From assembly GCA_015258065.1 (NCBI GenBank), contig JABZIZ010000030.1, positions 1 to 13,363 on the forward strand: a DNA stretch of 13,363 nucleotides, given 5' to 3'. Below are positions 5,484 through 13,352 of this stretch, one piece after another. Within the stretch, counting starts at the first letter, position 1, and every line of letters begins with the position of its first letter. Both the position numbers and the translations under genes were made by a program. Below the pieces are notes generated by a model. It did not search any database, was not told where the DNA came from, and was given only the letters and a program-made list of their open reading frames with translations. Origin of the DNA: Lachnospiraceae bacterium. GTDB lineage: Bacteria > Bacillota > Clostridia > Lachnospirales > Lachnospiraceae.

Positions 5484-6958
5484 TACGGGTGGCCATTGTA
5501 GAGGATGAGACGCTGGTCAGAATCGGACTAAAGGCTTGTTTGGAAGAAAATCCGGAAGTGGTGGTCACGGATGTCTATGCAACTGCGGAAGAGGCGGAAG
5601 AGGGAATGGAATCTTCCATAGATATTCTGATGACAGATATCAGGTTGCCGGGGAAATCCGGTTTGGATTTGATGAAAGATTGCAGAAGGAAATATCCCCA
5701 AATGCTCTTCGTTGTACTCAGCTGTTATGAGGATTTTTCTTATGCACAGAAAGCAATGGAGTTCGGCGCTACACGTTATCTGCTCAAACAAGAGTTGGAT
5801 GAGGAGGAACTACCGGACCTTCTCCTTCGTTTGGCAAAGGAGAAGGGAATCCAAGGCGGGGGTCAACCGGAGACGGAAATGGGCTGGCGGACTTATGCGA
5901 ATAAACTGGTGGAGGAAAATGGTTTCTGCCGAGTCCTGATCCTGTGGCTGCAAAAGGCTTCGGATGACGAAAAGTTAAAGATGGAGCCGGAGGGAGTGAA
6001 TGAAGGTCTAATTTGTGGACTGATACAGGAATTTTTGGATATCGCACATGCAGGGAGGGTCTTTTTATATGAGAAAGGGGCGCTGCTTGCGCTGGTAAAA
6101 ATAGGGGAACTAGAGGAAATAAGAAGGTTCCTCCGGCAAGTGGAGAGTCAGATCAATCTATATACGGATCAGCATTTACACGTTGCTGTTTCGGACGAGG
6201 TAAGCGAAAGGACTGCACTGGTGGCGCAGATTGAAAAAGCTTTTGAAAGAGGTCAAGCTTCTTTTTATGCAAGAAAGGGCGGTATTTATGCCAGGGATCT
6301 GCAGTGGAAGAGTGTTCCGCGGCTAAAGGCTGGGAAGCAGGATGTCTGGAGCAATCAGTGGAGAGAGAATACAGAAGCAGAAATCCGAGCATTTATTAGA
6401 AAGTGCGAGACGGAAAAGTGTTCTCCGGAACAGGTAAGAGAAACGGCAATGCGTTTTGTTCAGGAGCTGGTATTTGCCACTGAGAGATTTTTTGATGCGG
6501 GAAGTGAAGATATCTTCCCGGAAGGGCGAAACCCATCTTATGCGAAACTATTGGAGACAGGTACCATAGGGGAGTTGGAATACTGGCTCCTGAAGGTCTG
6601 GAAGGAATTGGAAATCTATGCAGATACAAGGAAAAACATTCAATATGAAATCAAAGCCTTTCTCTTGAATCATTATATGGAAGAGCTGTCTCAATCCGAT
6701 GTGGCGGCGAATTTTCGCATGAGTGCTTCTCACTTTAGTATGGTTTTTAAGCAAAATTTTGGCGTCAATTATTCTACCTACTTAAATCGGATCCGCATGG
6801 AAAAAGCGAAGGAACTGCTCGCAAAAACGAAGGACTCTGCAGAAAAAATTGGCGGAAAGGTTGGGATGACAAATGGAAACTATTTCTTTCGATTGTTCAA
6901 AAAAATAGAGGGATGCACGGTGAATGAATACCGGGAGCGGTATCGAGGGAAGGAATAA
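5480..6958 (+). CDS. YesN-like AraC-family response regulator
   Basis: A 492-residue two-component regulator. Residues 1-120 are a receiver domain with the acidic pocket E8-D9-E10, phosphoacceptor Asp53 in MTDIRLPGKSG, Ser81 in the switch position and Lys103 in RYLLKQ. Residues ~125-385 are a long linker as usual for the YesN class. The last ~100 residues are an AraC double helix-turn-helix (QSDVAANFRMSASHFSMVFK then GGKVGMTNGNYFFRLFKK). Translation starts within the ATGA overlap with the kinase, preceded by GGGAGAAGAGGG. Phosphorylation by the adjacent kinase should enable binding to tandem sites; the likely targets are the promoter 255 nt upstream of the binding-protein gene and possibly its own operon. 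No clear terminator follows, so some read-through into the transporter genes is possible. Confidence 0.92.
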   Translation: MIRVAIVEDETLVRIGLKACLEENPEVVVTDVYATAEEAEEGMESSIDILMTDIRLPGKSGLDLMKDCRRKYPQMLFVVLSCYEDFSYAQKAMEFGATRYLLKQELDEEELPDLLLRLAKEKGIQGGGQPETEMGWRTYANKLVEENGFCRVLILWLQKASDDEKLKMEPEGVNEGLICGLIQEFLDIAHAGRVFLYEKGALLALVKIGELEEIRRFLRQVESQINLYTDQHLHVAVSDEVSERTALVAQIEKAFERGQASFYARKGGIYARDLQWKSVPRLKAGKQDVWSNQWRENTEAEIRAFIRKCETEKCSPEQVRETAMRFVQELVFATERFFDAGSEDIFPEGRNPSYAKLLETGTIGELEYWLLKVWKELEIYADTRKNIQYEIKAFLLNHYMEELSQSDVAANFRMSASHFSMVFKQNFGVNYSTYLNRIRMEKAKELLAKTKDSAEKIGGKVGMTNGNYFFRLFKKIEGCTVNEYRERYRGKE

Positions 6959-7023
6959 AATTTTGAACAAAATAAACAAAAAATGAATATATTTCAGCGA
7001 AACACCAGAGTTTTTTGAAAAAA

Positions 7024-7054
7024 TTGAACAGAAAAAATTCTAGTTACATATAAT
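7024..7054 (+). promoter_or_regulatory. Candidate promoter of the transporter/GH78 operon
   Basis: TTGAAC (7024-7029) and a perfect TATAAT (7049-7054) are separated by 19 nt, longer than the 17-nt optimum, a property common in activator-dependent promoters. The surrounding DNA (6959-7080) is very A/T rich. Activation by the upstream-encoded AraC-type regulator is inferred from position only. Confidence 0.45.
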
Positions 7055-7058
7055 TTAT

Positions 7059-7073
7059 TAGAAGAATCTTCTA
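7059..7073. promoter_or_regulatory. Perfect palindrome TAGAAGA-A-TCTTCTA, operator candidate
   Basis: Seven-base arms (7059-7065 and 7067-7073) flank one base. The palindrome starts 4 nt after the TATAAT at 7049-7054, so it covers the expected transcription start. A second overlapping palindrome, TTCTAGAA (7069-7076), follows, and TTCTAG also occurs at 7038-7043 between the promoter elements. This is a good position for a repressor operator or an mRNA 5'-end hairpin. Confidence 0.5.
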
Positions 7074-7213
7074 GAATCTAAGCAGAACACGAGATGAGTC
7101 CTTGAAGTCGGGTGTGCATCGTCCAAAGAATATTAGCATCATATCCGCGTATCAAACCGGAGGATGCAGACGGAGAGGTCAAATCGAAACGCCAGATCAA
7201 AAAGGAGGCTGGG
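7074..7213 (+). other. Untranslated leader of the binding-protein gene
   Basis: About 140 bases separate the presumed transcription start from the ATG at 7214. The binding-protein frame stays open back through this leader to ATG 7112. The 34 extra residues would be polar and would displace the lipoprotein signal, so they are treated as untranslated. No known riboswitch was recognised. Confidence 0.45.
7202..7208 (+). promoter_or_regulatory. Ribosome binding site fixing the binding-protein start
   Basis: AAGGAGG lies 5 nt before ATG 7214. Together with the lipoprotein signal that begins there, it selects this start over the in-frame ATG at 7112. Confidence 0.85.
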
Positions 7214-8566
7214 ATGAAAAAAAGGATTCGGGAGATCGGATCAGTTGCACTTGCTGCAATTCTGCTTCTTGCAGGATGTGGAAGCGGCGCAAGTGAGGCG
7301 AACCAAACAGGCAGCAATCAGGCGGCTTCTGTAGGGGATGCCCAAATGCAAGACAAAGGAGAAGGAAATCAGAAAATCGGCGGGAAGTTGGTGATCTGGG
7401 AGCATGCATCCTCCTTTGAAGATGCGTTGAAAAGCGTGATCGAAGGATTCCAGGAAAAATACCCGGATGTGGATGTGGAATATTCGGTCAAGACATCCGA
7501 CCAGTATTACAATTTGTTGCAAACAGCGATGCAGGCCAATGAGTGTCCTGACCTTTTCTGGACGAACGGTCAGGCGACAACAAACTTTCAGGCCTATGTC
7601 GATCAGGGGTTAATGATGGATCTTACCGATAAGGTAGATTTTAGCCTGTATGATGGAACAAACGCCATGAAAATCGTGACGGCGAAAGATGGAAAAATAT
7701 ATTCCACTCCGACGGCGGAAACGGGAGGAAGAGCGGTCTTTTATAACAAGCGTCTCTTTAAGGAAAAGGGATATCAAATCCCAAAGAAACTATCTGAATT
7801 TGAAGCCCTTCTTGCCGAAATGGCAAAAACCGATGAGGTGCCAATATCTCTGGGGGCAACAGATCCCTGGGATCTTCTGTTCATTTTTGAGCCGGTACTG
7901 GCGGCCACTCATTTGGATTGGATCCAGGAATATGAGAAAACCGGATATGCACCTGTCAATGATGCTCGTGTCGTAGATGCTTATAAGAAAATGGCAGAGT
8001 GGGGTGACAAGGGATATTTTGGAAGAAACTGGACCGGAATCAGTGGAGAAGGCGCAAGTCTCGCATTTTCTACGGAAAAGGCACTGATGTATATAGGAGG
8101 TACCTGGAATATCTCCACGTTTAAGGAAAACAATCCCAAATTAGATTTTGGAGCATTTCAGATTCCTTGTGAGGACGGACAGATTCCATTTGTATCGACC
8201 AGCTCCTGTGGACTTGGTGTGTCCAGTAAGACAGAGAATAAAGAGGCGGCACTTGCATTCGCAAATTATTTTGCCAGCAAAGAGGGACAAAGCAGATGGT
8301 TGGAAGCACTGGGAGCGATATCTTGCGTTCCGTCGATCCAGTCCAAGGAAGCCGTGGTGAATGATATTCAAAACGGTTATACGGTACAGGCAACCAGTTA
8401 TTACGATATTTTGGGGAAGGAAGCCGGAAAGGGTGATTCTCCTTGTAATCTCTGGGAAGAAGATCAGTGTAAAATCTTTACTGGAGGCCTATCCATTCAG
8501 AAGTTTGTAGATTCTTTGCAGTCGCTTTGTCTGACAAAAGAGGAAATGTCTGCGGGAAATTCATAA
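7214..8566 (+). CDS. Sugar ABC transporter substrate-binding lipoprotein (SBP family 1)
   Basis: A 450-residue extracellular solute-binding protein (COG1653). It begins with a lipoprotein signal peptide: basic MKKRIR, a hydrophobic core, and lipobox LAGC with Cys22 as the lipid anchor. A flexible Ser/Gly/Gln-rich linker follows to about residue 55. The mature protein shows the family pattern: GGKLVIWEHASSFEDAL, then FQEKYPDVDVEYSV, CPDLFWTNGQ, the signature around ETGGRAVFYNKRLFKEKG, and a C-terminal EAALAFANYFASKEGQSRW segment. It captures an oligosaccharide outside the membrane and passes it to the permeases that follow. Its position corresponds to YesO in the B. subtilis yes cluster. A large hairpin after the stop may raise its transcript level relative to the permeases. 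Exact sugar unknown; a rhamnose-containing oligosaccharide is inferred from the GH78 gene. Confidence 0.92.
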   Translation: MKKRIREIGSVALAAILLLAGCGSGASEANQTGSNQAASVGDAQMQDKGEGNQKIGGKLVIWEHASSFEDALKSVIEGFQEKYPDVDVEYSVKTSDQYYNLLQTAMQANECPDLFWTNGQATTNFQAYVDQGLMMDLTDKVDFSLYDGTNAMKIVTAKDGKIYSTPTAETGGRAVFYNKRLFKEKGYQIPKKLSEFEALLAEMAKTDEVPISLGATDPWDLLFIFEPVLAATHLDWIQEYEKTGYAPVNDARVVDAYKKMAEWGDKGYFGRNWTGISGEGASLAFSTEKALMYIGGTWNISTFKENNPKLDFGAFQIPCEDGQIPFVSTSSCGLGVSSKTENKEAALAFANYFASKEGQSRWLEALGAISCVPSIQSKEAVVNDIQNGYTVQATSYYDILGKEAGKGDSPCNLWEEDQCKIFTGGLSIQKFVDSLQSLCLTKEEMSAGNS

Positions 8567-8635
8567 AGAAACCTTGTAATCTGAAAAGCAAGAAAGCGAT
8601 ACCACACAGAATAGGAATGTCATAGAATTCAAGAG

Positions 8636-8705
8636 AAAAACGCAGGTGCGTGCAGCATGACCATGGAAGAGAAGCACATGGAAACATCTGCAGCCCTGCG
8701 TTTTT
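8636..8705 (+). terminator. Three-tier hairpin between binding-protein and permease genes (attenuator candidate)
   Basis: AAAAACGCAGG (8636-8646) pairs perfectly with CCTGCGTTTTT (8695-8705), an 11-bp outer stem ending in five T residues. Nested inside are TGCAG (8651-8655) with CTGCA (8688-8692) and CCATG (8661-8665) with CATGG (8677-8681). The structure ends 5 nt before the ribosome binding site of the first permease. The likely role is partial termination or protection of the upstream mRNA 3' end, so that more binding protein than permease is made. It could also be read as a bidirectional terminator. Confidence 0.7.
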
Positions 8706-8710
8706 GTCGT

Positions 8711-8715
8711 AGGAG
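8711..8715 (+). promoter_or_regulatory. Ribosome binding site supporting a TTG start
   Basis: AGGAG lies 8 nt before TTG 8724-8726. No in-frame ATG occurs near the protein's expected N-terminus, so this site decides the TTG start of the first permease. Confidence 0.7.
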
Positions 8716-8723
8716 AGAAAAGT

Positions 8724-9638
8724 TTGGAAAAAAAGCAGAAGAAAGAAAATACGGCATATAGATATTTTATTGTGCCGGGACTCGTTTTATATACCGGTTT
8801 TGTTATGTTCCCTATTGCTTGCTCCGTCATTTACAGTCTGTTTCAGTGGAGTGGAATCGGCCCCATGCAATTCGTGGGGTTTCGAAATTTTCAATATCTT
8901 CTTTTTGGAGAAAGAATGTCGGGTGTATTCTTTCATGCACTCAAGAATAATTTCATTTATCTGCTTTGTGTACTCTTTATCATCACCCCAATCCAGATTT
9001 TTACCGCCTATCTGTTTTTTGTAAAGATTCCACTGACAAAGTATATTCGGACGATGATCTTTGTACCCTATGTCCTGAGTATTTCCATTGTCGGTTTCTT
9101 TGCACTCCTTGTTTTTGAGGGCAATACAGGGATCCTGAATGAAATGATTACGAACACCCTGGGGGTACAGTACACCAGGGCGTGGCTGGGAGACGACAAG
9201 GTGATGTTTCCGGTCTTTATTCTGGTAGTCATTTGGCAGTGCGCCAGCTCCGGAACCATGATCTTTTTTGCAGATATGCAGGCAACGCCAAAGGAGGTAA
9301 TTGAGGCTTCTATCGTAGATGGATGTGGGGAGTTGTCCTGTTTCTTTCACATTATTCTACCCGGAATCAGAGCATCCCTGGTGACCAACCTAACGCTCAG
9401 TGTAATTTATGCAATGACGATGTTCGGTCTACCCTATGTTTTGGTCGGAACATCGGGAGGAGTGAACAATCGCCTGGATTTTATCGCCATGGTCTTTTAC
9501 CGATATGCCTTTGGAGGAACCTATTACGGAACAACGGACATCGGATTCGGCTCCGCAATCAGTGTAGTGATGCTGATCATTATTCTTTTTGTCTGGGGGA
9601 TCACGAATCTATTTTTGGGAAAAATGAAGGAGCAGTAG
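8724..9638 (+). CDS. Sugar ABC transporter permease, MalF/UgpA/YesP type
   Basis: A 304-residue membrane protein of the binding-protein-dependent transport family (COG1175). A lysine-rich cytoplasmic start (MEKKQKKE) is followed by TM1 (YFIVPGLVLYTGFVMFPIAC) and about five more helices. The EAA loop, which docks on the ATPase, is E194-ASIVDG200-CG...HIILPGIR. It uses a TTG start with AGGAG 8 nt upstream. The second permease gene starts 1 nt after its stop codon. It forms a heterodimeric channel with the next gene product. No ATPase gene is present in the window, which is usual for Firmicute family-1 oligosaccharide importers that share an MsmX-type ATPase; that partner is inferred. Confidence 0.92.
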   Translation: MEKKQKKENTAYRYFIVPGLVLYTGFVMFPIACSVIYSLFQWSGIGPMQFVGFRNFQYLLFGERMSGVFFHALKNNFIYLLCVLFIITPIQIFTAYLFFVKIPLTKYIRTMIFVPYVLSISIVGFFALLVFEGNTGILNEMITNTLGVQYTRAWLGDDKVMFPVFILVVIWQCASSGTMIFFADMQATPKEVIEASIVDGCGELSCFFHIILPGIRASLVTNLTLSVIYAMTMFGLPYVLVGTSGGVNNRLDFIAMVFYRYAFGGTYYGTTDIGFGSAISVVMLIIILFVWGITNLFLGKMKEQ

Positions 9639-9639
9639 G

Positions 9640-10506
9640 ATGGAGGCTATGAATATAAAGCAAGGAAAGGTTGGAAGACATCGGGGTGGGAGAATGAACT
9701 GGAAGATTCCGGTTTCGCTTTTTTTTGTTCTCTATTCGATGATCACTATATTTCTGGTAGGGGAGACAATCTTATCATCCTTTAAGACAAAGATGGAACT
9801 GGTGGAGAATCTTTTAGGTTTCCCCAAAGCTCCAACTATGAAAAATTATTACACTGTCTTCGTGGAAGAGGGATTTGCAAAATACATTGGAAACAGCATC
9901 CTTCTGGTTCTTATATCGTTAATCCTACTGATGTTGGTTTCCTCCATGCTGGCATTTGGCATGGCACAGTATTCCTTTCGGGGAAAGAAACTGCTACAGG
10001 GTTATTTTCTCATTGGTCTAATGATGCCGGTTCAGCTCAGCATCCTTCCGCTGTATTTGATTCTCTCCCGGATCGGAATGATCAATAATCTTCCGGGACT
10101 GGCGCTGCTTTACGCTGCCAATCTATCTTTTCCTTTTCTGGTGTTTTATCAATTTTTTTTACAGCTGCCGAAGCCGCTTTTAGAGTCGGCCAGAATTGAC
10201 GGGGCGGGTGATTTCAGAACTTTTCTCGAGATTGTTATTCCGATTTCCAGGCCGGTGTTTGCCACAGTGGGACTATTGCAATTTGTAACGATCTGGAATG
10301 ATTTTTTCTTACCGATGGTTTTTTTGCCCAAGAAAACTGTACAGACGCTGACGCTGGCTATTTACAGCTACACGGGCAACTTCCTAAAAAATTGGGATAA
10401 GATTTTCGCTGCGGTAACGATCGCACTGGTGCCTATCTTGATTTTTTATTTTGTATTTTCGGAACAGATTGTAACGGGGTTGACCGCAGGTTCTACCAAG
10501 GAGTAG
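9640..10506 (+). CDS. Sugar ABC transporter permease, MalG/UgpE/YesQ type
   Basis: A 288-residue inner-membrane permease of the COG0395 class. A basic, glycine-rich N-terminus (to ~residue 20) precedes TM1 (IPVSLFFVLYSMITIFLV), a loop with LLGFPKAPTMKNYYTVF typical of this family, and five further helices. The EAA loop reads E182-SARIDGAGDF...IVIPISRP. The ATG at 9640 is taken as the start, with GGAG about 7 nt upstream inside the end of the preceding gene. ATG 9649 and ATG 9694 remain possible because each also has a purine-rich sequence nearby. It pairs with the preceding permease. The GH78 gene begins 14 nt after its stop, so all four transporter/enzyme genes are probably one transcript. 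Confidence 0.92.
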   Translation: MEAMNIKQGKVGRHRGGRMNWKIPVSLFFVLYSMITIFLVGETILSSFKTKMELVENLLGFPKAPTMKNYYTVFVEEGFAKYIGNSILLVLISLILLMLVSSMLAFGMAQYSFRGKKLLQGYFLIGLMMPVQLSILPLYLILSRIGMINNLPGLALLYAANLSFPFLVFYQFFLQLPKPLLESARIDGAGDFRTFLEIVIPISRPVFATVGLLQFVTIWNDFFLPMVFLPKKTVQTLTLAIYSYTGNFLKNWDKIFAAVTIALVPILIFYFVFSEQIVTGLTAGSTKE

Positions 10507-10520
10507 GAGGAGAGCAGATT

Positions 10521-13325
10521 ATGTTTGGAGATTGGATCTGGTTGGCGGAGCAGGAGCAGGAGAATCAACGGGTTTTATTTTGGGACGGATTCATGGTGGA
10601 AGATCTGGATGCCCCTTGTGATGTATGGATCTGTGCAACCGATAAATACATGCTCTTCATTAACGGTGTATTACAGGGGACGGGACCGGCGAGATCTACC
10701 AGGCAGGAAGGGTGGATTGACCGCTATGAGATCACTTCACAGCTAAGAAAAGGGAAGAATACGATTGCCGTATCCGTATGGAATTATGGCTGTTCCACCT
10801 ACCAAAGCCTGTATGACCATGGAAAGCTAATTTTTGATATTCTCCAGAGAGGGGAGGTGTTGGTTTCATCCGGGGAAAGTACATGGTGTATGAAAGACGC
10901 AGGTCTGATTCCTGGTGCTCCGAAGAGGAATGTTAATCTAGGACCGGCAGACTATTATGATGCGCAACTTGGTGATGGCAGTTGGTTTCTGCATCCGGAT
11001 AAGATAAAAGGATGGAAAAAAGCAGTTGTTTGCAAGCAGGTAAACAAACGGCGGCGAGAACTTCCAGAACGGAAGCGAACAATAGAGGCAAAGCTTCCGA
11101 AACGAATTGTGCGCATCCAGGATGTGGAGAATGACTGCCAGGTATTTACGGTCAATCTGAGACATGTTTTGTTCGCTGATCGGAGGGATGCGGATGAAAC
11201 CAATTTGAATGCCTTTCTTGGGTGTGTTCTTCGAAGTGAGCAGTGTCAGAGGGGAGTGATCAGCTTTCCGAATCGGAGATGGAATGGGATTTTTGGCTCC
11301 TTTCGGGTAGGGGAGAAGGTCTATGAGATGTCGGATGCATGCAGAGAGATTCAGGTGGAAATGCAGGAGGGCGAAAATTTTTTTCTGATGCAGATTCACG
11401 GGAAATACGACGATCTCTATAGTCATATTGAGTTTCGGTTTTCGCATCCGCTAACGGTCTGTCCGGTGAAGGAGAGCGGCTTTTTTGTGACCTTGCCGAC
11501 CACCGTGCTCACGACTTTCCAAGACGGAAGGCATGAAATTTACGAAGATATTGATTTTTTTACAGAGGAAGAGACGAGAGTTTTTTCTTGCTGTTCTCTC
11601 GAAGAGTTACAAGGCAGGGCAACAAAGGTAAAATGGATTCCTGAGAACGATGTGAAACGGGATGCCTACATTCTGTCCATAATGCGTTTGGGAAAGGTTG
11701 TAACAGAGTATGCGGTAAAAAAGAATCATTTGGGCATTCTCTGGAACGGAGATGACGTGACGCTCCTATCGCCGCCGAAACCAGGACTGGAAAAACGCAT
11801 CATTATCGATTTCGGAGATCTTTATGTGGGATATCTATCCTTGATCTTGAAAGCATCCAGGGGAACCATTCTGGATATTTATGGCTTCGAAAATATGTAT
11901 CAGGGAGAGGTGGATTATACGATCGGGCTGAACAACGGAGCAAGATATATTTGTAGAGAGGGGTGGCAGTCCTATACCTCTATGGCAAAGATGGGAATGC
12001 GTTATGCGATGATCCGTGTCGTATTTGGGGGAGAAGAACCACTCCTGCTACAAAAGTTTGAACTTCTGCATGAAACTTATCGAATCGCAAATGGCGGATC
12101 TTTTGCTTGTAACAACGAACTTTTGAACCGGATATGGAAGATGTGCGATCAGACGATGAGAGACAGCGTTGCGGATGTCTATGCGGATTCCCCGACTTAC
12201 GAGCAAGCATTCTGGCTGGGAGATTCTCTGGTCAGTATGAATGTGGATGCATATCTATTCGGGGATTATGAATTTATCAGACACAGCATTGTGACAGGGA
12301 TATCGGCAACAGAAAACAGCCCGCTTGGAAATGCACTTACTCCAACGGACTGGACGGTCACTATCCCGATGTGGACGATGAACTGGATCTTGATGGTGAT
12401 GGATTACATTGCCATCACCGGAGATCGAGGGATTTTTAGTGAGGTATATCCGGCGATCCGAGAAAGACTTTACTATTTTGAAAGTCTGCTGACAAAGGAA
12501 GGGGGCTTTCTGGTTAAATCCTGGAATTTGGTTGACTGGGCAAAGATGGATGTATCCAAGGACTGTATCTGTACCGCTTATCAGGGGATCCTTGCCTATT
12601 GCTTCGAGAAGGCAGCAGAGGAAGCAAGGGTACTGGGGGCAGAAGTAGATGGAGTATTCTTCGAAAATACTTCGCATAAAATGAGAAAATTTTTGTCTGA
12701 ATCACTTTGGGACGAGAAGAGACGAGCCTATCGTGACTGCCTGCACGCGGATGGAGCCTGGTCTAAGACCTGTAGCATCCAGACGCATGCGCTCCTGCTC
12801 TATTATAATGCCATTTCGGAGCCGGAGAGGAAAGAGCTTGCAGAGACTTATGTGAGAGAAGGGCAGGAGGACTTTGTGCAGGTGGGTTCCCCTTTCCAGC
12901 TGTACTATCAGTATGAAGTACTTTGCAGGCTGGGGGAAACGGATCGAGTAATTGAGGACATCCAAAAGAGATGGGGCGAAATGCTCCGTTTCGATTCTAC
13001 TACCTGCTGGGAGGTGTTCCCCGGATTCTATGAGAATACGAGAACCAGAAGCTATTGCCATGCCTGGTCTGCATCCCCTGCACTATTTATGCAAAAATAT
13101 CTGACGGGTATACAAATGGAAGTTGATGGTTTTCGTGAAATCACAGTGAATCTACGGGAGCCGAAACTGGAGTGGTGCAGGGCGAGCATTCCGACGCCTT
13201 TTGGAGCAATTGATTTGGACTGGGATCAATCGGATGGACACCTTCTCCTGCGCCTACCGCAAGAGATTCGTCTACGAGCTCTCCGTGCGGGAGGGTTTCA
13301 GGTCAGGATTGAAAGAATGATATAA
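10521..13325 (+). CDS. GH78 alpha-L-rhamnosidase-like glycoside hydrolase, cytoplasmic
   Basis: A 934-residue enzyme. Residues ~30-115 form an N-terminal beta-sandwich like GH78 N-domains (DKYMLFINGVLQGTGPARS, RKGKNTIAVSVWNYG). Around 430-510 is the Bac_rhamnosid domain (IIDFGDLYVGYLSLILKASR, then MGMRYAMIRVVF). Residues ~525-840 are the (alpha/alpha)6 catalytic barrel, and the remainder is the C-terminal beta domain. Asp556, Glu561 (predicted general acid), Asp568 and Glu831 (predicted base, in TTCWEVFPG) match the spacing I recall for Bacillus RhaB (567, 572, 579, 841). The usual DCPQRDERLGWTGD reads DSPTYEQAFWLGD. There is no signal peptide, so it acts inside the cell on imported oligosaccharides. 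AGGAGGAG (10506-10513) precedes the ATG by 7 nt. Family is firm; activity on rhamnose rather than a related sugar is likely but unproven. Confidence 0.88.
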   Translation: MFGDWIWLAEQEQENQRVLFWDGFMVEDLDAPCDVWICATDKYMLFINGVLQGTGPARSTRQEGWIDRYEITSQLRKGKNTIAVSVWNYGCSTYQSLYDHGKLIFDILQRGEVLVSSGESTWCMKDAGLIPGAPKRNVNLGPADYYDAQLGDGSWFLHPDKIKGWKKAVVCKQVNKRRRELPERKRTIEAKLPKRIVRIQDVENDCQVFTVNLRHVLFADRRDADETNLNAFLGCVLRSEQCQRGVISFPNRRWNGIFGSFRVGEKVYEMSDACREIQVEMQEGENFFLMQIHGKYDDLYSHIEFRFSHPLTVCPVKESGFFVTLPTTVLTTFQDGRHEIYEDIDFFTEEETRVFSCCSLEELQGRATKVKWIPENDVKRDAYILSIMRLGKVVTEYAVKKNHLGILWNGDDVTLLSPPKPGLEKRIIIDFGDLYVGYLSLILKASRGTILDIYGFENMYQGEVDYTIGLNNGARYICREGWQSYTSMAKMGMRYAMIRVVFGGEEPLLLQKFELLHETYRIANGGSFACNNELLNRIWKMCDQTMRDSVADVYADSPTYEQAFWLGDSLVSMNVDAYLFGDYEFIRHSIVTGISATENSPLGNALTPTDWTVTIPMWTMNWILMVMDYIAITGDRGIFSEVYPAIRERLYYFESLLTKEGGFLVKSWNLVDWAKMDVSKDCICTAYQGILAYCFEKAAEEARVLGAEVDGVFFENTSHKMRKFLSESLWDEKRRAYRDCLHADGAWSKTCSIQTHALLLYYNAISEPERKELAETYVREGQEDFVQVGSPFQLYYQYEVLCRLGETDRVIEDIQKRWGEMLRFDSTTCWEVFPGFYENTRTRSYCHAWSASPALFMQKYLTGIQMEVDGFREITVNLREPKLEWCRASIPTPFGAIDLDWDQSDGHLLLRLPQEIRLRALRAGGFQVRIERMI

Positions 13326-13327
13326 AT

Positions 13328-13352
13328 GTGCGGGGCGGGAGAAGCGCCGCAC
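13328..13352 (+). terminator. GC-rich hairpin after the GH78 gene
   Basis: GTGCGG (13328-13333) pairs with CCGCAC (13347-13352), with two further G-C pairs past one mismatch inside. It begins 2 nt after the stop codon. No T run follows in the 11 bases that remain, so it may be a 3'-end stabilising hairpin, an imperfect terminator, or part of a processed intercistronic region leading to another gene beyond the window. Confidence 0.4.

Noticed and set aside
6996..7010. Catabolite repression (cre) site around TTTCAGCGAAAC
   Set aside because: Only the central CG and a few flanking bases fit the cre consensus; the matches are too poor to call.
7085..7125. Hammerhead ribozyme-like GATGAGTCC in the transporter leader
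   Set aside because: The conserved GAAA partner and the three-stem arrangement are missing.
7112..7213. Upstream ATG extending the binding protein by 34 residues
   Set aside because: It would bury the lipoprotein signal inside the protein and lacks a good ribosome binding site, while AAGGAGG lies directly before ATG 7214.
8787..9350. 187-codon minus-strand ORF inside the first permease gene
   Set aside because: It is antisense to a well-supported permease and has no membrane or domain pattern of its own.
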